A DNA stretch of 64,000 nucleotides from Scalesia atractyloides (GCA_947069175.1 CAMTDV010000003.1:82065978-82129977); one strand, 5' to 3'. Positions 22,902 through 34,683 are shown, counted from the first letter of the stretch. Numbers and translations are program-made. The notes: generated by a model from the letters alone, not told the origin.

Positions 22902-22960
22902 CACTCTCTCGCGGGCTGCGAGAGAGTTAAGGTGTTCCGGTCACGGCCCGCGACCGGGTT
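22902..22960. repeat. CpG-rich palindromic motif, Athila LTR copy 2
   Basis: CTCTCGCGGGCTGCGAGAGA followed by TTCCGGTCACGGCCCGCGACCG. Second occurrence within the same LTR, 75 bp from the first. Confidence 0.78.
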
Positions 22961-23201
22961 GCAGTTCTTGTTTTGTGTTTCGTTTTCTCGTTTCCGATCC
23001 ACTCACGTCCCGACTCAGTTCTTTTCACCATTTTCGCTCGTTTTTCCCATCTTTCCAATCGTTTTCACGAACCAAGACCTACAAAACGCGTTTGGATTAA
23101 AAATAGATAAATTCTTGACAAACCGAAAGGAAAACAAGCTAAATTCACAAACTCTACAAGATAAATGGATGTATTATTCAATACATCATTGCCCCTACGC
23201 A

Positions 23202-23861
23202 TAGTCAGTGACATGGCCCCAATTTCGCAGCTGAAGAACTACAGCAATGGATGAAGGAAATGCATATCGAGCATGTCTTCACTTCAGTCACGCATCCCCG
23301 AGGAAATGGCCAAGTAGAGAGCATAAAAAAGAGCATCGTCAAAGGGATGAAAACGAGATTGGGTACTGCACGAAGAGGCTGGGTAGATGAGTTGCCAAGT
23401 ATCCTTTGGGCTCATCAAACCATGCCAAAGACTAGCACAGAGAAACTCCTTTCAGCCTTGTGTATGGGACGGAGGAAGTGATTCCTGCAGAGATAGGCTT
23501 CCCATCACCACGCAGGCTAGCTGCGCAAAGCCAAAACAACGAAGATGACCGCAGACTTGACTTTGACTTAGTAGAAGAAAGGCGCGAAAACGCCGCTATC
23601 AACGAAGCAAAATACAAGTACAAGCTTGAGAAATACTACAACGCGCGAGTCTGCATATGTACTTTCTTACTGAGTGACTTTGTTCTATGTGACAATGAAG
23701 CGACTAACGCCGAACGTCCTGGAAAACTAGCACCCAAGTGGGAAGATCCTTACATTATCCATGAAGTCCTAGGAAAGGACGCTTACACCCTTAAATGCTT
23801 AGACGGTACAAACATTCCTAGGGCATGGAATGCGCAACAGCTAAGACAGTGCTACATGTAA
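23202..23861 (+). pseudogene. Tat integrase, C-terminal half
   Basis: Plus-strand integrase of the Tat lineage. It starts at the second catalytic Asp region (I-V-S-D followed by a damaged GPQF), then HIEHVFTSVTHPRGNGQVES with the catalytic Glu region, GWVDELPSILWAHQTMPKTS, and after a frameshift near 23460 TEEVIPAEIGFPSPR and a C-terminal part ending KLAPKWEDPYIIHEVLGKDAYTLK before the stop at 23859-23861. The upstream catalytic core is cut off by the Athila insertion. Small indels near 23213 and 23460 break the frame. Confidence 0.85.
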
Positions 23862-24256
23862 ATTAGCAAGTTCATTATCTTAATATCTACCCTGTATATC
23901 GCTCTTACACCTCGTTGATTAATAAAGACAAGGGTTACATAGATTATTTTATCTTAATGTTTCGTTACAAATGCGCGAAGCCACTTTGGGTCTACGCGAA
24001 AACACCTCGGTACACAATGACTCTTGAACCAAAATTCACTACCTACTACATGCGCATGGGAGTGGATGCTCATACAAGAGTCCATTACCAGTTTTATTCG
24101 CTATACCTAGACAAAGTTGGTCCTTTTTCACGCAAATATTGTAACTGGAAAGAAACATTTCATTGAAGATAAACATATTTAAAAAGTATGTACAAACTCA
24201 CGCAGTGTGCAGTGCATTCAAAGATCCTACAAAGATATTACAATAAGGATACTACA
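23862..24256. other. Tat spacer between integrase and antisense gene
   Basis: About 400 bp. An 83-codon frame (23915-24166) on plus shows no recognisable motif. It lies between two convergent genes, so it probably holds both 3' ends. Confidence 0.55.
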
Positions 24257-25618
24257 CTAGTCTTCATCCGCAGTGGCCTCGGCTTCCTCCGATAATATGT
24301 CTTTTAAGCGATCCATGAACTCGTAGTGTGTGAGCGCCCGCTCACCAATTCCATAGCCGGGATGTTAAGACGGTTGTACTCCTGCTGAGCCCGGGAAAAA
24401 GCGGCTCCAGTATCAACACCATGAGTGGCAGCGCGGCTGTTGTCCCATGGAACATCCATTACATGAGTGACGTGTTGCGCACACTCAGCATAGCCTTTCG
24501 CGTACCCGTCGTGGCGCGCAGTGACCACCAACTTGGCCACTATGTCGTCCAGCTCCGCGGAGTTCAGAATGGAGTTTGCAATCTGCAATTTCAAGAGCAG
24601 GGTTAGAGTCAACACAAAATGACCAAACAACAAATGGATACTTGCATTGCAACCCCATGCTGTTGCATCCACTTCATTTTCCTAGTCAAAGACACCACCG
24701 ACGACTCAAAGATGGCGCGGGCGTCGTCAGAATTCTATAGTTTCTTCTCGCTCGCGTCCACCTTGGCCTCCGCCAATTGCAGTCGCTCCTTATCCGTCAG
24801 GTGCCTGCGCTGAATTTCAGCCTTTTCAACCAAGGCCACCTGGAGATCTTTCTTCGCACTCTCCACAATGACGCAAGCAAAAATCTGGTCATATACATAA
24901 GATTAGTTTGACATCCTGTAAATCATACAAATGAAGTAAAAATAGTGAGGGAAGTCTTTTACCTCTCTTTGCACACTGCGCTCGCGATCCACCTTGGCCT
25001 CCGTGGCCGCAGCAACGGCTGCCGCCTTCTCCTTCTTCTTACTCCCTACCTCTACGCGCAAACGGGCCAATTCATCCCTTAATCATTTTTCTCGTTATTG
25101 TCCCTTTCACAAGCCTCTTTCCACAACTTGCGCTCCTTCGCAAGTATGGCATTGGAGGCTTCGGCCCTCCTCTTCCACCGCAGCGTGGCCCATTCTTCAA
25201 CTAACTGGTGGTCGGCGTAGGCAATTTCCTAAGCCTCCACCTCAACTTTTCGCGCAACCACTTGGGTTCGCTCCTTATCCAGGTCCGCTCGGGTAGCTTC
25301 GAAATCTTTCTTTTCTTTCAGCAGGCCCCGCCATTCACGAACAATCTTGTGTGTAACCGAGGTGGAGCTTGAAGCTACCAGGACGTACGTGCGGTACATG
25401 GTTTCTTGTTCATGTTCAGCAAGTGCATGCACCTCCGCTGGGGGGAAGGCTCCTCTAAGCCACTCACGGCACGCCAGCCAGTGAGAGAATTCTTCTCCTT
25501 TCTTTAATTTCCACACAAGGTGTGGATCTCTTTAGCTTGAGCCGCAAAGTATGACCCGTAATAATAATCACCCGTGGTTTCGTCCGGGCGGATTAGAGAT
25601 CCTTCAGTGGAAGGGCTT
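24257..25618 (-). pseudogene. Tat antisense gene, 3' part (coiled-coil end)
   Basis: The 3' portion of the antisense gene that begins at 54075, separated from its front by TeC. The segment 25229-25516 reads LACREWLRGAFPPAEVHALAEH and continues into a Lys/Glu/Arg-rich helix (LLKEKKDFEATRADLDKERTQ) that looks like a coiled coil. Two short GT-AG introns are visible on the minus strand: 24895-24962 and 24583-24641. The end reads LSEEAEATADED before TAG at 24257-24259. Several stops and shifts (for example near 25230 and 24304) suggest decay. Function unknown; the same gene type is often annotated in plants as a gypsy-type transposon domain protein. Confidence 0.72.
25614..25618. other. TeC target site duplication, left copy GGCTT
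   Basis: GGCTT before the TeC left LTR matches GGTTT (52203-52207) after the right LTR at four of five bases; the antisense gene reads through both sides. Confidence 0.75.
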
Positions 25619-26859
25619 TGTCACACCCCAGATTTCCAACCCAAATCCATACACCTGTGGGCCCGGGTGGGGAGTATCTTGACGTCAGTTGAAAATCATC
25701 ATAGTCAATTAAACATGGCACAGCGGAAGTCTTGGAGTAAAATTACTATTAAAAACCGAATGTTCAAAAATACAAAATAATATACAGGCTCGTAATAGAA
25801 GATCTACATGCGGATCATTAAATGTACAAGAAAGAATATAAAACAGACTTTAGGGCAGATCTAAGGATTTGCAAGATCCTCTTATTCACTTCCGAGCAGC
25901 TTCCGGCCTATTTCGTATCGTACCTGCAGTTTAGCCTTTGGACGATACGTCAGCTTTTGCTGGTAAATACACCCAACTGACTCATTTTGAAAACATTTTA
26001 AAATGATTTTAAGTGCACAGGGCACAAAATCTTTTATATCTTAGGAAAGTTACTTTGTAACCTTGTTAACAGATTCACATGTTTGTCCATACATACAGGG
26101 CCCAGTATAGAGACCGAGACATGATTAAATACACACCACTTAGAACTTACAGAGGAGTTATCCCCAACGTCTTGGGTAATTTGCATTTGAGTGTCTGTCA
26201 GGTGTATGACTACAACCCGCGCCAAGGTTGTGGCCATTAACTAATCTAATGAGCCGAGGATATCCTGGACACGGTAATTTAACCCCCGATGTTTAAGTTA
26301 TCAAACAAAACTGATTAAAACAGAATATGCGGATTTACTAGCCACAATCTGGCATTCGATTGATCCCATTTCTGACCAAGCGGTAATAGTTTACCGTATC
26401 CCAAGCCCTTATAGGGAAAAGAAGTCGAGAGTATTTACCTGACCTAGTCTTCTTTTAACTTCTAATAACTCAGTCGTATACAAAAGTCCCAACTACATAT
26501 AGCATTTACCGGCAAGTCTCTAGTCTGGATTATGGCATAATCTAACCAATTAATACTAACGGTCTTTATTTAAGTCATAGACTTAGACCGTAGTGTACAT
26601 GATCAAGAGTATAACGCTTGATTAAACGATTATCGGATAGAATGTAGTTTAAACCCAACAAGTACCTTGACTTGTATTATATGGGTAAACAATTAACATT
26701 CTGGATTTTGAGTTTAAAATGATAAGGTTAAACCCGTTTTGGTTGAATTCTGTAAACTAGTTACGTATAATTAACCATATGCTTATAAGCGATAATGGGT
26801 AACCGGATAAGTCATGGACAAGTTCTATATGCCATTATATTTTAAATAAGTTAAAATAT

Positions 26860-27720
26860 CAGTAAGATATCAACTCATATGCCCGTTAAGGTTTTAAATT
26901 AAATTATACCTCATAGGGGCATTTTGGTAATTTCATGCCATATAAAAGGAACTTGAATATAATTTAAGTTTATAATCATGAGTATTCTAGAAAAATAATT
27001 TATTTATGATATAATATCAGTAGGATGTTAATTACATGTGTAATTTATCTTTTATGACCAAACTATGCACCGAAGGGGCATTTTGGTCATTTTACACATA
27101 GTTTAAAAATTATTTGGGATTCTGAGTTTATAACATGTGCCTTATGTAAATATATTTAAAAATAAGTTTTAAAATCAGTAGGTAGCAAGTCCTGGTTAAT
27201 AACATGGTTTAAAACCATATTATGCGCTGAAACGACGCTTATGTCGTAAAATGACGTCTTTATGCGATGTTTATAAAAACTGATATTAGCGTCAGATTAA
27301 AATGTTTAAATATGTTATTTAATATAACATATCAGTAGTTAAATGATTTACCTTGAAAAGATTTGATTAAAACCATTTTATGAGCCACAAGGGCTAAAAT
27401 CGTCATTTATCGACATATTTGAAGGACCTGTTTGAAACTCAGTTTATAACTTGGTTTAACATCCCAAATAATCCTACTTATAATATTACATCAGTAGGAA
27501 ACCCATTTTCAAGTTCATTATCATTTAAAACCTTGTATTATGCAAAAAGGGCATTTTAGTCAAAATGGCATAATTACGGAACTTGCGCATAAACTTGGAT
27601 TCTGATTATGATCATGTAATATAACCTCAGAGGGTTATGATACATTATATTATGATCATAATGCAACTTTAGATCAGTAGGTAACTAATCTAAATCGGGT
27701 CAGAATCGAAAGTCAAAGTA
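26860..27720. repeat. Diverged internal repeats in TeC 3' LTR
   Basis: A block recurs five or six times at uneven 100-200 bp spacing: ATCAGTAGGTA, then TTTTATGACCAAACTATGC-like, then GGGGCATTTTGGTCATTT, then GATTCTGAGTTTATAAC. Examples start near 27018, 27175, 27320, 27480 and 27672. Diverged tandem duplications within U3/R are likely. Confidence 0.65.
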
Positions 27721-28401
27721 GAAGTCAAACTTCACGACTTTCGGTTGCGAACCGACCCTAGATCTGAAATTGACGAGCCGAACATGTTCACACATGTTCT
27801 ATAATTATTACCAACTTGTTTAAGTGTCAAAACAGGTTACACAGTATATATTAGATCAATTTATGATTTTTCCAAAAAATGGCTTGTTTGACCTTTTATT
27901 TTCATAACTTTGACCCGTTAATTGGTCTAGCAAACGTGATCTTCAGGAGGTGCCCTTTATAGGGATTAACACCTACCTTATTATGATCACTTAGCCATGT
28001 TCATTTCGAACAATGGTTGGACCATAATGGTCTTAACCGAAGCGTTTTCCGTAAAACGCTTGACTTTTGGCTATAAAAGCCTATAAACGAAAATGCACAA
28101 GGAATGAACACTTACCAGTGACTCCTAGGGTGCAAAAGAACTATGTTGGATGCTCCTTTCAGTTAGGAACTTCCAGAGGAGGGAGAAGAGTGTATGAATG
28201 AGAAATGTGCAAGTTGAAATGGTGAACTTAAGCACCTATTTATAGTTGGAGAACTCAAAGGAGGTGAAGCCAGGTGTTTAGGGGTGTAAGAGGGAGCTTA
28301 CAGTTCTCCTAAAATGTGGCATAGCAGTTTGGGAAGCCATGGTTTCGATTTAACGTTTTTTGGCATTTTTGTTTGGAAGCCAAGAAAACTTTCTGCAGCA
28401 G

Positions 28402-28468
28402 AGACTCTCTCGCTCCTCGCGAGAGACCCTGGCCAGGTCTCTCGCGGCCCGCTACCGTTCTTGGCCAG
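28402..28468. repeat. CpG-rich palindromic motif, TeC left LTR
   Basis: CTCTCGCTCCTCGCGAGAGA, CCTGGCCAGGTC, TCTCGCGGCCCGC. Same block order as in the Athila LTR; some CpGs have decayed relative to 51550-51613. Confidence 0.78.
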
Positions 28469-28613
28469 TTTTTAAAATTGACACTTTAACCCTTAACTTT
28501 TTAAAGCTTCCAAAAACCTTTTTAAATACCTTTTTGGCAATTTTAGCCATCTGTAGCCAATACTTGGCATACCCAGGATTATGCCCGAACATTGTCGAAC
28601 TCTCGGTTCGTTA

Positions 28614-28960
28614 AAAGGTCACTCAGAGGTATAAATTAACATGTTGACACTTTTAATCCCTCAATTATCCAACATTCACATATTTACAAAATTGAACCCT
28701 CTCTTCCAATAATTGGCACGTATGAGAGTTAAGACTTTGCAAAGGATCACTCAGAGGCTTATTGTAAGCATGTTGACTCCGATGTCACTCAGAGGCTGGG
28801 CATGTTGACATATCAGTCACTTAGAGGCCAAATTTCAAGCATGTTGACATATTAGTCACTCGTCTAATGATTTAAGCATGTTGACATATCAGTCACCCAG
28901 AGGTTGTTATTTATGAATGTTGAAAATCGGACCTTCACTCAGAGGCTCAGTTTCAGCATG
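28614..28960. repeat. Tandem CACTCAGAGGC/CATGTTGACA array, TeC left LTR
   Basis: About seven units of 35-50 bp, each with GTCACTCAGAGGC and AGCATGTTGACATATCA. The TTGAC core recurs in every unit. The right LTR holds the matching array at 51764-52110. Confidence 0.8.
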
Positions 28961-29055
28961 TTGACGCCTTTAGTCCTTATTGGTCTTTAATAGACTATAT
29001 TTAAAATACAACACGTGTCACTATACTATTGGACACGATTTTACAGGGCGTTACA

Positions 29056-29077
29056 TCCTCACCCCCTTAAAAGAAAT
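29056..29077 (-). other. TeC polypurine tract
   Basis: Minus strand TTTTAAGGGGGTGAGGA directly before the LTR start TGTAACGCCC. Confidence 0.8.
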
Positions 29078-31780
29078 CTTGACCTCGAGATTTTATTCAA
29101 AAAGATGGGGGTACTTTTGTCTCATAGTGGACTCAACTTCCCATGTATACTCGGGACCTCTAAAGGCGCCTTTACTATAGGTATCATTTTCCTTCGGAGC
29201 TTCTTAACCTGTCGGTCCTCGGTCGAAATTAGTTTCTCAACGAATCTCAGGTTTTCGTCAATTTGCACATCCTTGTGTTACATTGCTAGCAACTCATCGG
29301 CTAGACATTTCTTGAGGTTACTGATGTGGAATACATCATGTATTCCACTTAGCTCCTCTGGCAACGTGAGCATATAAGCTACACTACCGACCCATTCGAC
29401 TATCTCGAATGGTCCAATATATCTTGGGCTCAACTTGCCCTTTTTTCCAAAACGCATCACACCTTTCCAAGGTGATACCTTCAGCATGACCTTGTCCCCT
29501 AATTGGAACTTAAGAGGTTTACGCCACTTATCAGCACAGCTCTTCTGTCTGTCCCTGGCAGCTTTGAGACGATCACGGATTTGCACAATCTTCTCTGTGG
29601 TCTCCAGGACAATCTCTGGTCCTGATAGTTGGGTTTCCCCAACTTCTACCCAGCATACGGGTGTTCTACATTTTCTCCCATACAAGGCCTCAAAAGGAGC
29701 AGCCTTGATGCTCATATGATAACTATTATTGTAGAAGAATTCTATTAGGGGTAAGTGGTCATCCCAACTTCCACCTAAATCAATCACGCATGCTCTAAGC
29801 ATGTCTTCCAATGTCTGGATAGTACGCTCACTTTGACCATCAGTCTAAAGTTTAATCGTGTGCCTAAAGATTGTTGGAAACTTTTCCAAAAGTAAGATGT
29901 GTATCTAATATCTCTGTCAGATACAATAGATACCGGCACACCGTGTAGGGACACAATCTTGTCCACATACAACTTAGCCAATTTATCTAAATTATACGTT
30001 TCCTTTATTGTCAAGAAATGTGCTGACTTAGTCAGCGTATCCACTAGGACCCAAATAGTGTCATTTCCACTTTTGGTCCTAGGTAACTTGGTAATCAAGT
30101 CCATAGTTACTATTCCCCATTTCCACATAGGAATTTCACATTGTTGTAGAAGTCCTGACGGTTTTTGATGTTCGGCCTTAACTTGCGAACACGTCAGACA
30201 CTTAGCTACATAAGTGGCTAGGGATTTCTTCAAACCCATCTACCAATAATTCTTCTTTAGATCTTGATACATCTTGTCACCTCCCGGGTGAACTGAGTAT
30301 CTCGAACTATGCGCTTCTTTAGGGATTAGATCTCTAAGTCCCCTAAGGATTGGAACCCAGATTCTTCCATTCAATTTAAGGATTCCATCCTTTCCAGTCG
30401 CTAACTGGTCAACAGTTCCGCCTAATCCCTCATTAGGTATATTAGCCTCTAATAGAGCTTTCTTTTGCACATCTAATAGCTTCTCACTTAAGCTATTTCT
30501 GAGCTCAATGCTCTTGGCATTAATCCTTATAGATTTAACCAGTTCTTTGCGACTTAAGGCATCAGCAACTACATTTGTCTTGCCTGGACAGTAGCGAATC
30601 CCACAATCATAATCATTAAGCGTTTCCATCCATCGATGTTGTCGCATGCTCAATTCCTTCTGATTGAACAAATGCTGGAAACTCTTATGGTCAGTGTATA
30701 TAATACACTTTGTGCCATATAAGTAATGTCTCCACAGTTTTAGTGCAAATACAACGACACCCAATTCTAAATCATGGGTGGTGTAATTCCTTTCGTGCAC
30801 CTTTAACTATCGTGATGCATAGGCAATCACTTTGCCTTTTTTCATTAGCACACAATCCATGCTAGTGTACGATGCATCACAGTAGACTACAACGTATTCA
30901 ACACCCTCTTGTAGGGATAACATAGGAGCGTTGCTCAACTTGTGTTAGGAACCTCAAAAGATTCTTGTTGTTTTGGACCTCAATTATACTTAACATTCTT
31001 ACGGATCAAGGTAGTTAAAGGAGTAGCTATTCTTGAAAAGTTCTCAATGAACCTCCTATAATAACCGGCCAATCCTGGAAAACTACGAATCTCCGATGGG
31101 GTTTTGGGTACTTCCCAATTCATGATAGCCTCAATTTTGGCGGGATCCACTTGGATACCACGCTCACTTACCATATGTTCAAGGAATTTGACTTCTCTAA
31201 GCCAAAATTCACATTTAGAGAACTTAGCATAAAGCTTCTCTTGCCTTAGCAGTTCTAAGATTAACGAAGTTGTTTCTCGTGATCAGCTTGATTACGAGAA
31301 TAAATAAGTATGTCGTCTATAAAGATAATGACAAACTTATCCAGATATGGCTTGCAGACTCTATTCATGAGATCCATGAATGCTGCAGGTGCATTCGTGA
31401 GCCTAAAAGGCATCACCAAGAATTCAAAATGACCATATCGGGTCCTGAAGGCAGTCTTAGGAACATCTTCACTCCTAACCTTCAGTTGATGATAACCTGA
31501 TCTCAAATCGATCTTGGAGAAGTAACTAGCCCCTTGAAGTTGGTCAAACAAATCATCGATCCTAGGCAGAGGATATCTATTCTTTATTGTTAACTTGTTT
31601 AACTCTTGGTAGTCAATACACATTCGCATTGAACTGTCTTTCTTCTTTACAAAGAGGATAGGAGCTCCCCAAGGCGAGGATCTAGGCTGAATAAAGCCTT
31701 TCTCCAAGAGTTCATCTAGCCTGCGTCCTCAACTCTTTCATTTCTGTTGGTGCTAGCCTATATGGAGCTCTAGCAACAGG
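29078..31780 (-). pseudogene. TeC RT-RNase H-integrase, many lesions
   Basis: Minus strand. RT (31261-31707) has CIDYQELNKLTIKN, KIDLRSGYHQLKV and catalytic FIDD; the RT connection (30980-31174) has GLAGYYRRFIENFSR. About 60 codons before RNase H are missing or damaged. RNase H shows YCDASYT and TDHKSFQHLF (30240-30840). Integrase carries its zinc finger (VHPGGDKMYQDL, KCLTCSQVKAEHQ), the core MDLITKLPRTKSG and SDRDIRYTS, and the C-terminal GPF motif region (29278-29811). A W-to-stop TAG at 30239-30242, a deletion in the AYHPQTDGQ block near 29850 and several shifts disable it. Confidence 0.88.
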
Positions 31781-32424
31781 TGCTGATCCTATAGGATATC
31801 GATCCTGAACTCCACTTGTCTGTCTGGAGGTAGACCTGGTAATTCTTCTGGGAATACATCGGGAAACTCTGTGATGGCTGGGAGGTCTTCCATATTTGGC
31901 TTAGGCTCATTTTTGGTGACTTGTGCCATGTAGATGGCACAGCCTCCTCTTAAACACTTGGATGCATTAAATAATGACACCTTGTCTGGTAATCCATAGT
32001 GTGAGTCTCTAGGGATGGTGATCATTTCACCAGATGGGGTTTTGATCTCGATGAGCTTCTTATCGCAGGCAATGCAGGCTTGGTTATGAGATAACCAATC
32101 CATGCCTAAGACAACATCGAACCCCGCTAATTTCATTGGCAGAAGAGAGATATGGATGGAATGATTCTTGATGGATATAGAGCATCCATCAAGAATGGAA
32201 GATGCTGTTTCTAAACTTCTATCAGCAAGTTCTATCTCATAAGTTTTATCTAGAGTTCTTATGGGCAGGTTTAGTAGTTTACTAAACTTATGGTCAGCAA
32301 AAGATCTATCTACACCAGAATCAAAAAGAACTCTAGCATAAATATTGTTAATGAGGAATGTACCTGTTATGACATTATTGAAAGGCACGAGCATTCCCTT
32401 TCTTGGCCTCTCCAGGCTTTGCAT
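31781..32424 (-). pseudogene. TeC protease
   Basis: A 211-codon open stretch of the gag-pol polyprotein. The retropepsin motif is FDSGVDRSF near residue 33-41, where most relatives have DSGA or DTGA; an Ala-to-Val change next to the active site may weaken it. The second block VVLGMDWLS is near residue 107. It runs into the RT N-terminal linker (FPDVFPEELPGLPP) and loses frame after FRIDIL. Confidence 0.87.
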
Positions 32425-32429
32425 TATTA

Positions 32430-33525
32430 TTATTAAGAATTTTAGGGCAGTTAGTCTTTTTATGCCTCATTGCAGACGTAGCAGACGACATCCTTAAGAT
32501 CCATACAATCTAGTGTCTTATGCCCCTTTCTCTTACAGATGCCACAGGGTTTGGCCTGTGAACCAAAATTGCACTGTCCCCGGTGTCTATGGTTGCAAGT
32601 TTTGCATGTTGGCATCACAGCCGTTTTGCCTTGGTTCCCTTTGAACCCAAATCTCCCTTTATTTTTCTTATTAAACTTATGGGAGTTGTCATCTTCCCTC
32701 TTTCTTTTCCCGCCAATTTCAGACTTAACTGGCTTTTGCCTTACCAAATCTAAGGTAAGGGAGAGAGATAGGTCAACAGCAGACCTATAGGTAGTAGGCT
32801 GAGCAGCCTTTACCATGCCCTTTATCTCGGGCGCGCTAACCCATTAACAAAAAAAGCAATGAGTTTGGGCTCCGGGGTAATCAGATAGGAAACTAACCTA
32901 GATAGGGAATTGAATTGGAAACATATTTTCGACAATCTAGGTTTTTCATGGAAGGTCGGTCTCCAATTTCTCCACCTCATGGGGTGGGCAGTATGTTTCG
33001 TTAACAAGGTCCACAAACTTGGACCATCCCAAATTATATAGGTGTACTTTATAATGGATCATGGCCTTCCACCAGATTAGGGCATCGCCCTTAAAGGACT
33101 GTGATACATACTTGACCACATCCTTATCAGCACAGTTGCTGATATCTACAATCGTTTCCATCTCATCTAGCCACTTTAGAGCTTACACAGCTCCTTTTTC
33201 CCCGTTAAAGTCTCGGGGATTGCATGAGATGAAATACTTATAGGTACATCCGTCTTTAGCAGAACAGGACCTATAAACAAAATCTATTTTCTTTGGTTCA
33301 CTCTTCGCATTTGAAGAGTGAACGGAGCTCTCCTTATGAGCTGAGGATGGGGTAACTGATAATGGTCTAGAGCGTGTGGCACTCGACTCTCTGAGCCTTT
33401 CTATGGCCTTTCCCATGGCCTTTTCAACCGCCGCGTCAATGCGAGCTTGAAAATTATCATCATCGATATTTCTATTTTCCGCTTTGTTAGATTCCACATT
33501 CCGGTGGCTGCTTTGTGCTTCATTT
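32430..33525 (-). pseudogene. TeC gag
   Basis: Minus strand gag in at least four broken pieces. The N-terminal part has AVEKAMGKAIERLRESS, followed by CTYKYFISCNPRDFNGEKGAV and a TAA near 33184. The capsid-like part continues with FKGDALIWWKAMI and FVDLVNETYCPP (32946-33161), loses and regains frame near 32960 and 32820, and ends with CKTCNHRHRGQC, CGICKRKGHKTLDC and CYVCNEA, three Cys-rich zinc-knuckle-like segments, the last cut by a small deletion. No ATG lies in frame: a TAA sits just upstream of the first recognisable residues. Confidence 0.83.
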
Positions 33526-33779
33526 GAGCCTTAAGCTTTGGTTCTATACACCAATAAAGCTTCACTTAGCCATGGTATGTCAACCATAATGGTTTTAAAC
33601 ATCGGATATAACAATCCATTGCCTATTCTAGTGTGAGTAACATCACAACTCTTAGGCTTAACATAACTATATTTGGCCTAGGTCTTAATAGGACCATCTG
33701 AGGAAAATTACAATTTGAACATAGTCTATATAAATTGGACAGTGGTTCGCATTGTTAGAACTGTCATTGTCATAATTTG
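33526..33779 (-). other. TeC spacer upstream of gag
   Basis: About 250 bp of AT-rich sequence without coding signal between gag and the minisatellite. Confidence 0.6.
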
Positions 33780-34205
33780 ACAATTTTTATTTAGCTCATA
33801 GGCGTGTCTCGAAGGACATAAAATATGGCACATAGGCCTGCCACTAATGGACATAAAGTATGGCACATAGGCCTGTCACTAATGGACATGAAGTATGGCA
33901 CATAGGCCTGTCACTAATGGACATAGAATATGGCCCGTAGGCACTACATCACTAATGGATGTTTGCAATACATCACTAATGGATGTTTGCAATACATCAC
34001 TAATGGATGTTTAATCATAGCCCCAAGGGCATGCATCACTAATGGATGTGTAATCATAGCCCCAAGGTCATACATCACTAATGGATGTTTAATCATAGCC
34101 CCAAGGGCATACATCACTAATGGATGTTTAATCATAGCCCCAAGGGCAATACATCACTAATGGATGTTTAATCATAGCCCCAAGGGCATACATCACTAAT
34201 GGATG
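33780..34205. repeat. Minisatellite in TeC spacer
   Basis: Two linked tandem repeat types. From about 33800 a 35-bp unit with GGCACATAGGCCTGTCACTAATGGACAT runs three to four times in parts. From 33945 it passes into units of 22 to 40 bp with CATCACTAATGGATGTTTAATCATAGCCCCAAGGGCATA, about eight copies. Both share CACTAATGGA. Open frames over it on either strand are products of the repeat period. Confidence 0.9.
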
Positions 34206-34250
34206 TATGAACATTCTTAAATGTTAACATAAGAGTACCTTAATGGTTGA

Positions 34251-34255
34251 TTAAT
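34251..34255. other. TeD target site duplication, left copy TTAAT
   Basis: TTAAT before the TeD left LTR matches 47282-47286 after the right LTR. A third TTAAT occurs inside, at 45047-45051. Confidence 0.92.
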
Positions 34256-34683
34256 TGTCACACCCTGACTCGCAGCGGAAATAAAAGTTGGGGCATAATT
34301 GGGTTATCACCAAAGCTCATGACATTTACTAATAAGTTTCATATTTATTAAATTGAAATTTTAAAACTTCAAATATTCAATCACAAGGAATCATACAAGC
34401 ACAAAAAAAATCAAAACATTGTTCAGAACATAATAGTTTTGTTTAATCTTCTAAGGCTCCTATGTGTTTCTCTCCTCAGCTTGTTCACCTGTATCATGCG
34501 TAAAACAAAATATTTTGCTCAACAAAAGTTGGCGAGTGAATCTATGTAAAAACAATTTAATCAATTCTTATATTAGTTAACAAAATTCGGGCGTAAATCA
34601 TAATGAGCATATGCATATGTACAAACAATCACAAACCACACAATATCCAAAATGACCAATGACATGATGAATGATGAACTTGA

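Larger units (their letters stand above)
18410..23201 (-). mobile_element. Ath: Athila-lineage Ty3/gypsy element, 3' part outside window
   Basis: A minus-strand LTR retrotransposon of the Athila lineage. From right to left: 5' LTR (21517-23201), a PBS of the TGGCGCCGTTGCCGGGGA type, gag, protease and the start of RT. TeA interrupts it at 18410. The rest of pol, any env-like region and the 3' LTR must lie left of the window. The right boundary touches Tat integrase sequence; the 5 bases there (TAGTC, 23202-23206) should recur at the far left end. Confidence 0.88.
21517..23201 (-). repeat. Athila 5' LTR
   Basis: About 1685 bp. On the minus strand it starts TGCGTAGGGGCAATG and ends AGATCATCA. 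The inner end is fixed by the PBS; the outer end is inferred from the TG...CA rule and from the resumption of integrase-like sequence (I-V-S-D) right after it, so it could be off by a few bases. It carries a run of 13 G (21736-21748) and two copies of a CpG-rich palindromic motif (22827-22960). Confidence 0.8.
25619..29055 (-). repeat. TeC 3' LTR (left)
   Basis: 3437 bp; minus strand TGTAACGCCC to GGTGTGACA. It contains repeated ATCAGTAGG/GGGCATTTTGGTC blocks (26860-27720), the CpG-rich palindromic motif (28402-28468) and a tandem array with the units CACTCAGAGGC and CATGTTGACATAT (28614-28960). Confidence 0.93.

Noticed and set aside
33930..34205. CRISPR-like array or repeat protein gene
   Set aside because: The units are contiguous with no unique spacers, the DNA is plant nuclear, and the open frames on both strands come from the repeat period.
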